In this document: piece after piece, positions 33,023 to 40,738 of the stretch | Layout: each line of letters begins with the position of its first letter | How positions within the stretch are numbered: the first letter of the stretch is position 1 | Origin: Acidobacteriota bacterium | GTDB lineage: Bacteria; Acidobacteriota; Holophagae; Acanthopleuribacterales; Acanthopleuribacteraceae | Length of the DNA: 64,000 nt | Reading direction: 5' to 3' | Assembly: GCA_020637335.1 (NCBI GenBank) | Contig: JACJWC010000003.1 | Location: forward strand, 186,001-250,000 | Translations under genes and position numbers: made by a program | Notes under the pieces: model-generated | What the model was told of the DNA's origin: nothing | Databases searched by the model: none | Seen by the model: only the letters and a program-made list of their open reading frames with translations

Positions 33023-33956
33023 AAACCTGTTCCCCTGTCAGTTCGACGTTTTGCCGATAAATCTCTTCAACGGTGTAGTTGCGTGGAATCAACTGGCGGA
33101 TCTGAATCGAGTGCGCGGATAGAATTTCAAAGAGGTTAGCCGGTTTCAGATCCGCAGAGAGACGCACTTCAAATTGCGGTTCGCGTGGGTGTTCATTGTC
33201 CACGTGAATGTTTTTTTCCTTTAGGATCGCGACAGCCTTTTCCTTGCCCTGTTCGGGGTGAACCCGTAAACGGTAGCGATAGGCTTCGCCTGCACATAAC
33301 TCGCGAATCGAGCCCTGAACCTTGACCTGTCCTTTATCGAGGATGACCAGGTATTCGGAGCAGCGCTCAACATCGCGCATCAGATGCGAGGAGAGCACAA
33401 CACAGCGGTTCTCGCGATGAGCCAAGTCGCGAATAAGTTCCAGCATCTCCTCTCTGCCATCGGGGTCGAGACCATTGGTGGGTTCGTCCAAAAAAATCAG
33501 ATGGGGATCATGAACCAGGGCTTGGGCCAGTTTTAATCGCTGTTTCATGCCGGTTGAATAGGTGTCCAAAGCGCGGTAACGCGCTTCTTCAAGGCCAACC
33601 AGGTACAAGACGCGATGGGCGCGCTTAAAGGCATCACGCGGCGCCATTCCGTTGAGCTGGGCGCAATAGCTGACGTACTGGACCGCATTAAAGCCCGGGA
33701 TCAGACACTCACTCTCCGGCATGTAGCCCACAAATTTGCGCAGGGTTTTGTTGGGTTGACACAGGTCATAGTCCATAAAGCGACCCCGCCCCTGGTCGGG
33801 CTTGATCAGACCCAAAATGGCTTTTATCAAGGTGCTTTTCCCTGCACCATTAGGGCCCAAAAGACCAATTGCTTGACGCGGTAAACCTAAAGAAACATCA
33901 TTCAGAGCGGTAAAGGACCCGAAACGCACCGTATAATGTTCAATCTCGAGTATCAA
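33006..33956 (-). CDS. ABC transporter ATP-binding protein (first pair)
   Basis: A 316-residue ATPase. It shows Walker A LLGPNGAGKST, the signature region YSTGMKQRLKLAQ, Walker B LIFLDEPTNGLD and the switch LSSHLMRD, followed by a C-terminal domain of about 90 residues. The start is read as TTG at 33956 (L-I-L-E-I-E), because GGGAGGAA lies seven bases upstream; a longer start at 33971 would fall on that ribosome site. It is the first gene of the double ABC-2 operon and is divergent from tlyA. Confidence 0.92.
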   Translation of the reverse strand: MILEIEHYTVRFGSFTALNDVSLGLPRQAIGLLGPNGAGKSTLIKAILGLIKPDQGRGRFMDYDLCQPNKTLRKFVGYMPESECLIPGFNAVQYVSYCAQLNGMAPRDAFKRAHRVLYLVGLEEARYRALDTYSTGMKQRLKLAQALVHDPHLIFLDEPTNGLDPDGREEMLELIRDLAHRENRCVVLSSHLMRDVERCSEYLVILDKGQVKVQGSIRELCAGEAYRYRLRVHPEQGKEKAVAILKEKNIHVDNEHPREPQFEVRLSADLKPANLFEILSAHSIQIRQLIPRNYTVEEIYRQNVELTGEQVYAAKK

Positions 33957-34015
33957 GTGGATTCCTCCCAATGTCGCGGGTTCTAGCTAATTACGTTCAG
34001 GTGAAATAATTCGTT

Positions 34016-34027
34016 GAGTCCAGACTC
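34016..34027. promoter_or_regulatory. Dyad in the divergent ABC-tlyA gap
   Basis: GAGTC-CA-GACTC is a perfect 5-bp dyad with a 2-bp centre. It lies 44 bp before tlyA and 60 bp before the ABC operon, so it could be an operator for either. No convincing -35/-10 pair was found beside it, though the gap (33957-34059) must contain at least one promoter. Confidence 0.3.
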
Positions 34028-34059
34028 TAACTTTTTTGGCGAAAGGGTTCAAGTACGGG

Positions 34060-34830
34060 ATGGCTAAGCCCAAAAAGAAGCTTAAAATCCCCCTTTGGCA
34101 ACGGGTAATTGAGACAGGCTTGGCCGTTGACGAAGGTGAGGCGCGCGCTCTGATCATGGCCGGTCAAGTAGTGGTGGGTGAACACCGCAAAAGTAAACCC
34201 CAAGAGCCAGTGGATTGCGCGCTAGAAATCCGCTTAAAAGACCAGAAAAAAACCGTCGGCAGAGGTCATTCCAAACTAGCGGGATTCCTCGCCGATTTTC
34301 CGCTACCCATAAAAGGCAAGGTATGTTTGGACCTGGGCGCATCTACCGGTGGATTCACCCAAGTTCTTTTGGAGCAGGGTGCCCAGCGCGTCTATGCCGT
34401 AGACGTGGGCACCAATCAGTTGGATTGGCGCTTGCGTAGTGATCCGCGAGTTATCAGCCTAGAACAAACGCATGCAAAGCTCCTAAATCCGGAACGGGTA
34501 CCTGAAAAGATTGAGTTGGCCACCGTCGACGTGAGTTTCACCGCTCTTCATCAAGTCTTGGGTTTCCTGTTTCCCCTTATGGAATTGGAAGGCATTCTGA
34601 TTTGTCTGCTTAAACCGCAATTTGAATGCCCACGCGAAGCCATTGAACCGGGTGGCCTGGTTCGGGATCCTCAGGCGATTCAACAGTCGCGCCAAAATTT
34701 TGAGACGTGGGCGCGGGAAAATGGCTTGGGCCTGCTTTTGAGCAGGCCCAGTATGCTTAAGGGACGGACGGGGAATCAGGAGTTTTTTTATGCCCTGAAA
34801 AAGATTAAGTCCGCTGACCTTTCATATTGA
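34060..34830 (+). CDS. tlyA: TlyA-family rRNA 2'-O-methyltransferase
   Basis: A 256-residue protein with an S4 RNA-binding domain (about 10-65: RVIETGLAVDEGEARALIMAGQVVV) and an FtsJ-type methyltransferase domain. The SAM site is CLDLGASTGGFT, followed by VYAVDVG and ATVDVSF. TlyA enzymes methylate riboses in 16S and 23S rRNA and affect capreomycin sensitivity. ATG at 34060 is chosen over an in-frame TTG at 34036 because homologues begin close to the basic KPKKKLK stretch. Its 3' end overlaps the convergent pseudopilin gene by 26 bp. Confidence 0.9.
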   Translation: MAKPKKKLKIPLWQRVIETGLAVDEGEARALIMAGQVVVGEHRKSKPQEPVDCALEIRLKDQKKTVGRGHSKLAGFLADFPLPIKGKVCLDLGASTGGFTQVLLEQGAQRVYAVDVGTNQLDWRLRSDPRVISLEQTHAKLLNPERVPEKIELATVDVSFTALHQVLGFLFPLMELEGILICLLKPQFECPREAIEPGGLVRDPQAIQQSRQNFETWARENGLGLLLSRPSMLKGRTGNQEFFYALKKIKSADLSY

Positions 34831-35230
34831 ATTTGGAGCCGGTAGAAAATTTGTAATCGTTGTACTGGCTGACCATTTTTTCATTGCTGGAACGCACTGA
34901 AAAGCCTTCCAAGGTGTATTCTTTACCATCAGATTTGCCTTGAAATGGACGTCCCCACGCGTCTGTGCCGGGTACATTTTCAATGTATTCGCCCGATACG
35001 AGAGAGCTGCCTGTGCCAGCAATTTCGCTGAAGTTTTCAAAGACGGGGTAACTGCCTGTCTCCAGATAGTGCCGCTCCATGGCCGCAGCGACTTGGCGCA
35101 GCATTTTGACGGATTCCTTGTACTTGGCCTTTTCATCTTTCTGTTTAATGACCGGCACAACGAAACTAGCGGCAAGCGCCAAGATTAAGATGCCATTCAA
35201 AATATCGATGATTCCGAAACCTTTTTTCAT
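34805..35230 (-). CDS. Atypical GspG-like pseudopilin with Asp at position 5
   Basis: A 141-residue pilin-like protein. The leader is only MKKG; cleavage would give FGIIDILNGILILALAASF as the N-terminal helix. The usual Glu5, which is needed for assembly and methylation in most pilins, is Asp here. The C-terminal half has the GspG-like pattern ETGSYPVF and DAWGRPFQ. It lies directly downstream of pilR in the same direction (94 bp gap) and has its own candidate promoter, so it may be under PilSR control. The 3' end overlaps tlyA by 26 bp. Confidence 0.78.
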   Translation of the reverse strand: MKKGFGIIDILNGILILALAASFVVPVIKQKDEKAKYKESVKMLRQVAAAMERHYLETGSYPVFENFSEIAGTGSSLVSGEYIENVPGTDAWGRPFQGKSDGKEYTLEGFSVRSSNEKMVSQYNDYKFSTGSKFNMKGQRT

Positions 35231-35265
35231 CCTTCATCCTCACGGTGGCTTGATTATCGGGCCCT

Positions 35266-35286
35266 ATTGTAGCAAAGCGTGCTTTG
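35266..35286 (-). promoter_or_regulatory. Promoter -10 and overlapping palindrome before the pseudopilin
   Basis: On the minus strand TACAAT (35266-35271) matches the -10 consensus in five of six bases. Two bases upstream lies CAAAGC-AC-GCTTTG (35273-35286), a 14-bp palindrome in the spacer where a repressor or a MerR-like activator would bind. No good -35 is present, which would fit activator dependence. The leader to the start codon at 35230 is about 30 bases and carries GAGG. Confidence 0.45.
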
Positions 35287-35324
35287 AATACCTAGGTTTG
35301 TTACAAAAGCTTTAAAAATTTTGC

Positions 35325-36728
35325 TCAGTCTAGGTCGATTGGCCTGGTTGCCTCGTCATCGCCCTGATTCAATTTCGCATAGTAATAACGGAAACTGCGA
35401 AACGTCATCCCTAAAAGATCAGCTGCTGCGGTTTGCACGCCTTCGGTGTGGCGCAGAGCTTCCTGCATATAGGCCAACCGCAACTCATCCAATAATGCTT
35501 CGAGCGCCATGCCATCCTTTGGGATATGAATGGACAGATTTGGATTCGGTTTGTCGACTTCGGCAATATAAGGCGGCAGGTGGCCGAGACCCAGTCGCTC
35601 TTCGGGATTTAAGGCAACGATCCGTTCAACTGTATTCTCCAACTCGCGTACATTGCCCGGCCAGGTATAACTTTCCAACTGGGTTAAGGCGCTTGAGTCA
35701 AAAGATTTAAGTGGCTCCCCAAATCGGTCACTAAATTTTTCAAGGAAAAAGCGAATGAGGGGCGAAATATCCTCGCGACGCTCGCGCAAGGGCGGAATTT
35801 CAAGGGGAACCACGTTAATCCGATAATAAAGATCTTCGCGGAATCGACCCGCTTTCACTTCTTCAGCTAAATTGCGATTGGTGGCGGCCACGACCCGAAC
35901 ATCCACGGGGATTTCAGAAGTGCCACCCACCCTGCGAATGGATTTTTCTTGCAGAACGCGGAGTAACTTGACTTGAACCGCAAGCGGCATTTCACCAATT
36001 TCATCCAAAAAAAGCGTGCCCTTACCCGCAGTCTCAAACAGTCCCATGCGACGCTGATCAGCGCCGGTAAAAGCGCCTTTTTCGTAGCCAAATAACTCGC
36101 TTTCAAAAAGCGTTTCCGGTAAGGCGCCGCAATTAACCGATATAAAAGGTTCACGCGCGCGCGGCGATTTTTCGTGAATCATGCGCATGACCAATTCCTT
36201 GCCCGTTCCCGATTCGCCTGTCACAAGTATGGTGACGTCCATTTTGGCGATTCGATCCAACATGGCCAGAACTTGTTCCATTTTTTTGGAAACAGAAATG
36301 AAACGACTTTCCGTTTTGCCGCGTAATTGGGCACGCAGTTGTTTGTTTTCCTGTACCAGTTTGCGGGTTCGCACATTATTGCGTACAACGATGCGGACCT
36401 CGTCCACATTAAAGGGTTTTGCCAGATAATCTGCGGCGCCTAATTTCATGGCCTCAACGGCCGTTTCGGCACTGGCATAGGCAGTCATCATGATTACAGG
36501 CAGGTCGGGATCCTTCTTTTTTGCTGCTGCCAAAACTTCCAAGCCCTGGCCATCGCCGAGTCGAATATCGCTAAGGATTAAATCGTAGTCCTGGCTTTGA
36601 ACCTTTTGAAGCGCTACCGCAACACTTTCAGCCGTATCAACAGTAAATCCTTCGCGTTCCAAGGTCAGGAAAAAGAAGCGACGCATGCTTTCTTCGTCGT
36701 CGACCACCAGAATTTGGCCAATTTTCAT
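35325..36728 (-). CDS. pilR: PilR, sigma-54-dependent response regulator
   Basis: A 467-residue NtrC-type regulator. The receiver domain (1-120) has the acidic pocket DDEE and the phosphorylated Asp54 in SDIRLGDG. The AAA+ domain has Walker A GESGTGKE, the intact sigma-54 loop GAFTGA and Walker B TLFLDEIGE. A Fis helix-turn-helix ends the protein (TAAADLLGMTFRSFRYY). It overlaps the sensor kinase gene by four bases and lies just after pilC, as in many type IV pilus clusters, where PilR switches on pilA with sigma-54. No sigma-54 promoter was found inside the window, so the main target is probably elsewhere. Confidence 0.92.
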   Translation of the reverse strand: MKIGQILVVDDEESMRRFFFLTLEREGFTVDTAESVAVALQKVQSQDYDLILSDIRLGDGQGLEVLAAAKKKDPDLPVIMMTAYASAETAVEAMKLGAADYLAKPFNVDEVRIVVRNNVRTRKLVQENKQLRAQLRGKTESRFISVSKKMEQVLAMLDRIAKMDVTILVTGESGTGKELVMRMIHEKSPRAREPFISVNCGALPETLFESELFGYEKGAFTGADQRRMGLFETAGKGTLFLDEIGEMPLAVQVKLLRVLQEKSIRRVGGTSEIPVDVRVVAATNRNLAEEVKAGRFREDLYYRINVVPLEIPPLRERREDISPLIRFFLEKFSDRFGEPLKSFDSSALTQLESYTWPGNVRELENTVERIVALNPEERLGLGHLPPYIAEVDKPNPNLSIHIPKDGMALEALLDELRLAYMQEALRHTEGVQTAAADLLGMTFRSFRYYYAKLNQGDDEATRPIDLD

Positions 36729-38332
36729 GAAGATCCCATTTCTATCAGGGGAAATTCCAAAAGGACCCGAGTGCCCTTGCCGGGTTCGGACTGGAGGTCA
36801 ATTTTAGCATGGTGCATTTGTATGGTGTCGTAGACGATACTCAAGCCCAAACCGGTCCCCTGCGGTTTATTGTAGGTCGCAAATGGGGAAAAAACTTCTG
36901 TCAGCAATTCGGAAGGGATTCCACAGCCAAAATCTTGGATGGAAACACGAACGGAATGACCATGTGTGGTAAATTCCGTTTCGATGCGTTGTCCCGGCTT
37001 GGAGGCTTGAGCGGCATTGCGAACGAGGTTCCAAAAAACCTGCGTAATGCGTGAAGGGTCACCCTGAATCCAGTAGGCATCCGCATCATATTGGTTTTGC
37101 AACCAAACATTTTTGATTTCCTTATCATGCTGGGCCAATGTGGCAAAATCTTCAAAGCACGCTCTCAAATCAAAGGGGACATTTCCCACGGTTGGCGTTG
37201 CCCGGGAATAGGCCAGAAATTCGGAGACAATTCGATCCAAACGCCCGCCTTCTTTTTCGATGATATCCATCAATTCTCCGGTGGCCGGCCCTTCTGGCAC
37301 CATTTCACGCAGAACTTGAATGCTGCCCGTTATGGAAGCCAACGGATTGCGCAATTCATGGGCAACACCAGCAGCAACTTTTCCAATCGCTGCCATTCTG
37401 TCCTCTAGGTATTGACTGCGTTCGCGCATCTTGATTTCGGTTAAATCCTGGAAAATCATCAGGTAGCCCGGCCGATTTGCTTCCAACTCCAGCGAGGTAC
37501 ATGAGACACCAAATATTTTTAAGCGATCACATCCATGCAACGAACAATCAAATCGAAAAGCGTTGCCGGCTTGTACGCCAGACTGAACTAAATCAGGAGA
37601 AACAGCAAAAAAATTCCAAATAAGATGGCCAATAATCTCCGGCTCGGGGCGATTCAGCAGGATGGCAACCCTCGAATTAATATGCGTAATTTCTCCCTTT
37701 AAGTCTGTTGTTAAAAGACCAGACTGCAAATTTTCAACAATTCGATCCCGAAATGCCCGCATCACTTTAAGCCGATTTGCTTGCTCGCGTATCTTGGATT
37801 GGTGGAGGGTGAAAGCGTGATGAAAATAGCCGGAGATAAAACCAACGGTGAAAAAGGCAATAAATTGACCGGCAATGGTGTAGTTATAATTTTCATATAC
37901 CGTGAAATCGGTTACAAAGTTCAATCCATACAGCACGAATTGGGACGTGAAGTAGTAAAGCGAGAAGCAGAATAACGTGAAAATCAGGATTCCGGTGCGG
38001 GTCAAAAAAATCCCACTCACAAGAATGATGACTAAGTAGCCCACCACAAAATCCGACTCAAACGCACCCGTTACACCCACCAAAATTGAAATAAAAAAGG
38101 CATCAAAAATGATTTGAGATTTGGCGTGGGTATTCAAGGCATTTTGCCCCTTTACCCAAAACAAGACAAAAAAACAGAGCAGGTTAAATAGGAAAATGGT
38201 CCCCATCAACATAAAAAAGGGACCATAGGGAAACGCCTGTAACCCGAGCAAGAGGGCCAGCACTTCGTAAAGCAAGGCCAAACACACCAGGACTTCGCGC
38301 AAGACTAAAAGATACAGAATTTTGCGCAGCAT
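36725..38332 (-). CDS. pilS: PilS, membrane sensor histidine kinase
   Basis: A 535-residue sensor kinase. Six hydrophobic segments fill residues 1-185, as in PilS of Pseudomonas, where this part can sense pilin in the membrane. A PAS domain follows (about 200-310), then the histidine box VAHELRNPLASI with the phosphorylated His near 326, and the ATPase domain with an N box (NLVRNAAQAS), DFGCGIP and GTGLGLSIV. It phosphorylates PilR, encoded by the overlapping next gene. A terminator-like hairpin separates it from pilC upstream, so pilSR may have a weaker, separate expression. Confidence 0.92.
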   Translation of the reverse strand: MLRKILYLLVLREVLVCLALLYEVLALLLGLQAFPYGPFFMLMGTIFLFNLLCFFVLFWVKGQNALNTHAKSQIIFDAFFISILVGVTGAFESDFVVGYLVIILVSGIFLTRTGILIFTLFCFSLYYFTSQFVLYGLNFVTDFTVYENYNYTIAGQFIAFFTVGFISGYFHHAFTLHQSKIREQANRLKVMRAFRDRIVENLQSGLLTTDLKGEITHINSRVAILLNRPEPEIIGHLIWNFFAVSPDLVQSGVQAGNAFRFDCSLHGCDRLKIFGVSCTSLELEANRPGYLMIFQDLTEIKMRERSQYLEDRMAAIGKVAAGVAHELRNPLASITGSIQVLREMVPEGPATGELMDIIEKEGGRLDRIVSEFLAYSRATPTVGNVPFDLRACFEDFATLAQHDKEIKNVWLQNQYDADAYWIQGDPSRITQVFWNLVRNAAQASKPGQRIETEFTTHGHSVRVSIQDFGCGIPSELLTEVFSPFATYNKPQGTGLGLSIVYDTIQMHHAKIDLQSEPGKGTRVLLEFPLIEMGSS

Positions 38333-38348
38333 ATAGGCAGAGCAGAAA

Positions 38349-38372
38349 GCCAGGGAGGCGAGCCCCCCTGGC
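38349..38372 (-). terminator. Hairpin between pilC and pilS
   Basis: GCCAGGGNNNNNNNNNNCCCTGGC-type stem of seven GC-rich pairs (38349-38372) starts nine bases after the pilC stop. On the minus strand it is followed by TTTCTGCTCT. It should end or reduce transcription of pilBTC before pilSR. Confidence 0.6.
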
Positions 38373-38380
38373 GCTTGTGG

Positions 38381-39583
38381 TTAACCGATCGTCGTGGCCA
38401 ACTTGAAGATTGGCAGGTACAACGAAATAACGATAAAGCCGATAACCGTACCCAAAAAGATGATCAAGATGGGTTCTAAAAGACTCATGAGACCGGCAAC
38501 CGCCACATCGACTTCGTCTTCATAAAAGTCGGCAATTTTGGATAACATGACATCAATAGCACCCGTTGTCTCACCCACACCAATCATGGAGACCACCATT
38601 GGCGGAAAGAGAGGCAGCTTGCTCAGCGGTTCCGCAATCGTCTTGCCCTCCTCGATGTCTTTGCGCACAATCATTAGGGAGTCTTCGACAATCGCATTAC
38701 CTGATGTCTTTGCGGTAATTTCAATCCCATCCAAAATTGGAACACCTGAAGAGATTAAGGTACTCAAGGTTCGGCAAAACCGGGCAATTGAAATTTTTTG
38801 CAATAACCCGCCAAGCACAGGAATCTTAAGCATTACCTTGTCGACAACCCGTCTCCCGTGATAAGTGAGGTGATATTGGCGCAGCGCAATGAAAATGAGT
38901 ACCATGGCTACAATGATAAAAATCAAGTAGTTCTGTGTGAAACGGGAGGCTTCTAAAGTCACCCGAGTCATGCCCGGGAGTTCCTGGCCCGAGCTTTTGA
39001 ACATAGCTTCAAAGGTGGGAATAACTTTATACATAATCAAAACAACGATGCCGATTGCCACCAAACAGATCACAACAGGATAAATCAGAGCGGATTTCAC
39101 CTGCGCTTTGAGTTTTACGGCTTTCTCAATGTAAATCGAGAGCCGTTCCAGGATTTGGTCGAGAATACCGCCCGCCTCACCCGCTGCAACCATATTGGTG
39201 TACAGTTGATCAAAGGCCTTTGGGTGTTTGCGCATGGAGTCGGACAAAGTTGCGCCCGATTCCACATCTGCTCGCGTTTGGTTGATCATATTGGCAAAAT
39301 TTTTATTCTTCTGTTGGCTGCCCAAAATTTCTAAACATTGAATCAAGGGCAGACCAGCATCAATCATGACTGAGAATTGGCGCGTAAAAATGGCCACGTC
39401 TTTTTCTTTTACACCGCCCCCAATGCTCGGAATGCTAAATTCCTTTCCTTCTTCGCGAAGGCTGGTGACGGTGATTTGACGTTGCCGAAGCAGAACTTCT
39501 GCCTCCTCTTTACTGCGCGCAGCGATTACCCCTCTTTGAGCTTCTCCGCTGCGTGTTTTCCCTTTCCAAACAAAACGAGCCAT
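38381..39583 (-). CDS. pilC: PilC, inner-membrane platform protein of the type IV pilus
   Basis: A 400-residue protein of the GspF/PilC family with standard length. Two cytoplasmic four-helix domains (about 65-165 and 270-370) alternate with three membrane helices (about 170-190, 215-240 and 375-395). Typical segments are FTRQFSVMIDAGLPLIQCL, ANMINQTRADVESGATLSDSM and GVETTGAID-like. It anchors the assembly motors at the inner membrane. ATG at 39583 follows AAGGAG. It is the third gene of pilBTC. Confidence 0.96.
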   Translation of the reverse strand: MARFVWKGKTRSGEAQRGVIAARSKEEAEVLLRQRQITVTSLREEGKEFSIPSIGGGVKEKDVAIFTRQFSVMIDAGLPLIQCLEILGSQQKNKNFANMINQTRADVESGATLSDSMRKHPKAFDQLYTNMVAAGEAGGILDQILERLSIYIEKAVKLKAQVKSALIYPVVICLVAIGIVVLIMYKVIPTFEAMFKSSGQELPGMTRVTLEASRFTQNYLIFIIVAMVLIFIALRQYHLTYHGRRVVDKVMLKIPVLGGLLQKISIARFCRTLSTLISSGVPILDGIEITAKTSGNAIVEDSLMIVRKDIEEGKTIAEPLSKLPLFPPMVVSMIGVGETTGAIDVMLSKIADFYEDEVDVAVAGLMSLLEPILIIFLGTVIGFIVISLYLPIFKLATTIG

Positions 39584-39597
39584 TTTTTTCTCCTTGA

Positions 39598-40728
39598 TCA
39601 GGTATAGCGGATTTTGGGATTACGGTCACTACCAACAGGTTCAGTAGTCTCGATTAAACCGGCACCGCGCTCGATCATTTCCTTGAGTTCCTCGGCATTA
39701 CTGGAGGAAGTTAAAGCCGTTTCCAAGCTGATGGCTTTTTTGAAATAAGCCGTTGCCAAAGCTTGATTGAAGGTCTGCATACCATGCCTTAATTGGCCGG
39801 TTTGCATGGCAGAATAAAGTTGGTGGATTTTATCCTCGCGGATCAGGTTGCGGATAGCGGGGTTGGGAACCATGATCTCCATGATTAATACCCGACCTCG
39901 GCCTGAAGCTTTAGGCAGCAGGGTTTGACACAGAATGCCCTCTAGCGCGAGCGAAATCTGTGCCCGAATTTGCGATTGTTGGTGGGCGGGGAAAGCGTCC
40001 ACCAAGCGGTTAATGGTTTCCGGGGCGGAGTTGGTGTGCAGGGTCGCAAAGGTTAAATGGCCCGTCTCCGCAATCGTAATCGCCGTTTCCATCGTTTCCA
40101 GATCGCGCATCTCGCCGACAAGCACAATATCGGGGTCCTGGCGAAGGGCCGCACGTAGCGCGTTGGAAAATGAGTGGGTATCGGCATGCAGCTCGCGTTG
40201 GTTAACCAAACACTTTTTATGCGTATGCAAGTATTCCACTGGATCTTCAATGGTGATGATATGCGAGTGGCGCTCGCTATTAATCTTGTCCAACATGGAG
40301 GCTAAGGTAGTGGATTTGCCCGAACCGGTAGGACCCGTCACCAAAACCAGTCCACGTGGTTTTTCACACAACTTCTCGACGATGGCAGGTATGCCTAACT
40401 CGCGCATATTGGGGATTACGTGGGGGATGGTTCGGAAGGCACCTGCAATGGCACCCCTTTGGTTAAATACGTTAGCCCGAAATCGAGAAAGGCCTTTTAC
40501 CCCGAAAGAAAAGTCCAATTCCAATTCCTCTTCCAGGCGGTGCTTTTGGGCATCGGTGAGCACGGAATAACACAATTGTTTGGTTTCACTAGGCGTTAGG
40601 GGTGGTAACTTGAGGGGGATCAATCTGCCGTCAACCCTGATTTGAGGCGGAGAATTGGTGGTGATGTGTAAGTCGGATCCACCCTGTTCAACCATCGTCT
40701 TGAGCAACTGTGAAAGTGAAATGGACAC
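39598..40728 (-). CDS. pilT: PilT, pilus retraction ATPase
   Basis: A 376-residue hexameric ATPase that drives pilus retraction and twitching. Walker A is TGPTGSGKST near 135, the Asp box and Walker B follow (VLVGEMRD), and the His box is HLTFATLHTNSA. The AIRNLIR motif needed for retraction is present near 315. The start is GTG at 40728 after AAGGGGG. It lies 10 bp after pilB and 14 bp before pilC, the usual pilB-pilT-pilC order. Confidence 0.96.
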   Translation of the reverse strand: MSISLSQLLKTMVEQGGSDLHITTNSPPQIRVDGRLIPLKLPPLTPSETKQLCYSVLTDAQKHRLEEELELDFSFGVKGLSRFRANVFNQRGAIAGAFRTIPHVIPNMRELGIPAIVEKLCEKPRGLVLVTGPTGSGKSTTLASMLDKINSERHSHIITIEDPVEYLHTHKKCLVNQRELHADTHSFSNALRAALRQDPDIVLVGEMRDLETMETAITIAETGHLTFATLHTNSAPETINRLVDAFPAHQQSQIRAQISLALEGILCQTLLPKASGRGRVLIMEIMVPNPAIRNLIREDKIHQLYSAMQTGQLRHGMQTFNQALATAYFKKAISLETALTSSSNAEELKEMIERGAGLIETTEPVGSDRNPKIRYT

Positions 40729-40738
40729 TCAGACCCCC

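Noticed and set aside
35259..35290. Possible sigma-54 promoter (GCACG ... TTGC) before the pseudopilin
   Set aside because: The GG-GC distance is two bases short of the fixed 10-bp spacing and the first G is missing.
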